64,000 nt of DNA from contig NC_092526.1 in NCBI RefSeq assembly GCF_037038585.1, positions 34,113,501 to 34,177,500 on the forward strand. The letters run 5' to 3'. The notes beneath the pieces were generated by a model. The model ran no database searches and had not been told where the DNA came from. It saw only the letters and a program-made list of their open reading frames with translations. Shown here one piece after another: positions 62,101 through 64,000 of the stretch (the first letter of the stretch is position 1; every line of letters begins with the position of its first letter). This DNA is from Patagioenas fasciata (Eukaryota > Chordata > Aves > Columbiformes > Columbidae). The position numbers and the translations under genes were made by a program.

Positions 62101-64000
62101 CAGCTGCCTGGCGTGGTGCAATGTTTGCTTTACATAGCAAGATGGATATTACATTTTAAGTGCTCAAAACTGTGAGAGTGGATAGGAAGACTGGGGCCAA
62201 GGGACTGGCATTATTGTGGGGTCGTCTTCCTGCCTTGGTCCCAGCCAAGAACACACACACAAGCTTCTCTAGTCTTCCCCAAAAGAAAAACTATTTTTTA
62301 GTAATTCAGTCACACAGGAACCATGGCTAGACTGAGTAACCATTTAGGGTACCCATTTACTTTCCTGAGCAACACAATGAAATCAGCTGTTCTAATGAGG
62401 GGAATTGCATCCATCTCTCTTTAAGCATTCCCAAGCTCATTTTCCTTTTCACTCCCATGTGTGTCCCCAGAACATTTCACCACCCAGTGTCACTTTTTCC
62501 CCCCAAAGCCAGGTCACTTGAGACAGGGGAGCCTGGCTGGGTGTACTGCCAGTGGACAGGTTTGGCTCCTGTGCTTACCTTCTCAGGAGTTGCTCCCCCT
62601 CAACAAGCACCACCAGGACCACAGATCTTCACGATCCTCCACAAGCTCATTCTCTAGAGTTGTTTTTTGCAGGGAGGTGGTGGGAGAGGAGATGACCTGA
62701 ACTGTTTTCTGGTTCCTTCCCCTTCCTCCAGCAAACAAACCCCAGACTACATCTGGCAGGGTATGAGCAGAAAGTCCTTGTGAAACAACTCAGACAATGC
62801 TGGAGCACACATGGAAAGAAAGCCTGTAGCTGGGTGCAGAAGAGGCATGGAAAATGTAAGTGAAAAGAGCAAAACAGGGAGGGGAAGAAGAAGGAGCCCT
62901 CCCATCTTGACTGTTGAAGCTCTGTGTGTTAGCAAAGACTACAGACACCTGTGCCCAGAGAGAGAGGACATGGACAACCACTTCCAGCTCTGGAGGGGAG
63001 GGAGGGTTTGTGGAGCATTTCTGCTCTTCTAGCCCGGCGGACAGTCACAGCACGCCTGATCCCCTGGTGTGCTCATGGTGGGGTGATGACAGTTTTCAGT
63101 GGTACCAGCTGGGTTTTAAATAGCCTCTCGTGGGGCTGCAAGTCAAGAGTATGGGGCCTTCTGCTAAATTTATGGGACTAACATCTCAGGTGTAGACAAG
63201 CTGGAGCGGAAACAGTGAATCTGAAAAAACAATTAGGAGGGGAAATGGGCTGCTCTATCCTTAATTAGGGGGAGCATGAGGATAGTTAGCTCCCCTCTCC
63301 CATGGAGGCAATGGTTACTAACACACATGCTTGCCAGCTCCTCTCTGGGGCTGATGTGCATGGAAAAGAGAGAGTTTTGCTGCATTTTGAAGCTGTCCCA
63401 GCACATTAAGCTCTACTTAAAGGTCCACGCTGGGAAGCACTGGTAGGTTAGGGCAAATAGGCCACCAGTTGACCAGGGCACATTGGACTGAGCTGGGGAT
63501 GGCTGGTCACTCAAGTACCCACCACCACCCAGCATCAGGCAAGCATGGTGGTGCAATGGGAAAAGCTGTAGTTAATAGAGACAATGACTGAACCCTGTTC
63601 CTAGAAATGCAGCAACACACAAGGTCCACATGGTGACGATGCACTGCCTCAATTTCCTGGAGGAGTTCAAACCAGCCCCCAAGTGTTATTTTAGCACAGT
63701 TTCTTGTGTATAAATATTTATAAAATGCTTGCTTCAAATACCCCTTAAAAAAAATTGAATAACCCTCCAAACCCCACTGTTGCTTATTGCATCTTCAGCA
63801 AAGTACTTTCTTAACCTTTCCTATCTTCAGCCTGGGGCTTTTGCTAGCTGAGCAAACCTTTCTCCTCCCCACACCCCAGCCTGCCTGTTCTGCTCCTGCA
63901 GGGATGCAGATGGCTTGCTTTGTGGTTAATGAAGTTACATAGGATGGTAGGAATGTCAGGATTTGAGGGCAAAATGAGATGGAGGGAAGAAAGTAAACTT
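59191..64000. other. Intergenic stretch to the window end, nothing coding recognised
   Basis: Mostly AT-rich sequence with a possible CR1 tail at 61.7 kb. Open frames are 89 codons or fewer. No exon of the next gene, which would be ACKR3 by human synteny, is visible. Confidence 0.5.
61704..61741 (+). mobile_element. Short CR1 3'-terminal remnant (tentative)
   Basis: CCTTGGACCAGGTGAAAC followed by ACTACTCTGTGATTCTGTG resembles the CR1 3' end (TTGGAC-A-GTGA ... ATTCTGTGATTCTGTG) with the middle part missing. It is only about 38 bases, so chance similarity is possible. Confidence 0.45.

Overview
The window looks like part of a bird genome. The evidence is a long CR1 LINE, several shorter CR1 pieces that end in the CR1 3' terminus, a solo LTR of a type common in birds, a non-coding background that is otherwise repeat-poor, and one clear vertebrate host gene. 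The sequence does not fix the species. The LTR type suggests a bird outside the chicken lineage, but this is only inference.

The host gene is COPS8 (COP9 signalosome subunit 8, CSN8), on the minus strand. All eight coding exons can be followed by splice sites and reading phase, from the start codon at 24197 down to the stop at 13985. They sum to 624 bp and 207 residues; human CSN8 has 209. Exon 1 lies in a CpG island (about 24000-24420) with ETS-like and GC-box sites. A likely 3' UTR runs leftward to about 12.63 kb. Intron 1 carries a very G-rich sense strand just after its donor and an antisense ERVL-type solo LTR. Intron 2 holds a very small CR1 copy whose two parts point in opposite directions.

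Left of COPS8 (1-12600) the sequence is intergenic. It contains a 2.5 kb 5'-truncated CR1 at 1757-4281 that keeps the C-terminal half of the endonuclease and nearly all of the reverse transcriptase, and a possible LTR-like stretch near 5.1-5.5 kb.

Right of COPS8 (24420-64000) I see no convincing protein-coding gene in about 40 kb. The many short open frames show no recognisable domains and no splice logic. The stretch holds CR1 fragments (30.9, 58.9-59.2 and 61.7 kb), a 121 bp hAT-type MITE with a perfect 8 bp target duplication at 44.84 kb, a degenerate minisatellite at 29.5-29.74 kb, simple repeats, and several AT-rich blocks that look like candidate regulatory elements. In human, COPS8 lies in a gene-poor interval between ACKR3 and COL6A3. 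By that synteny the right side would face ACKR3 and the left side COL6A3, although neither gene is seen here. I found no clearly new biological system.
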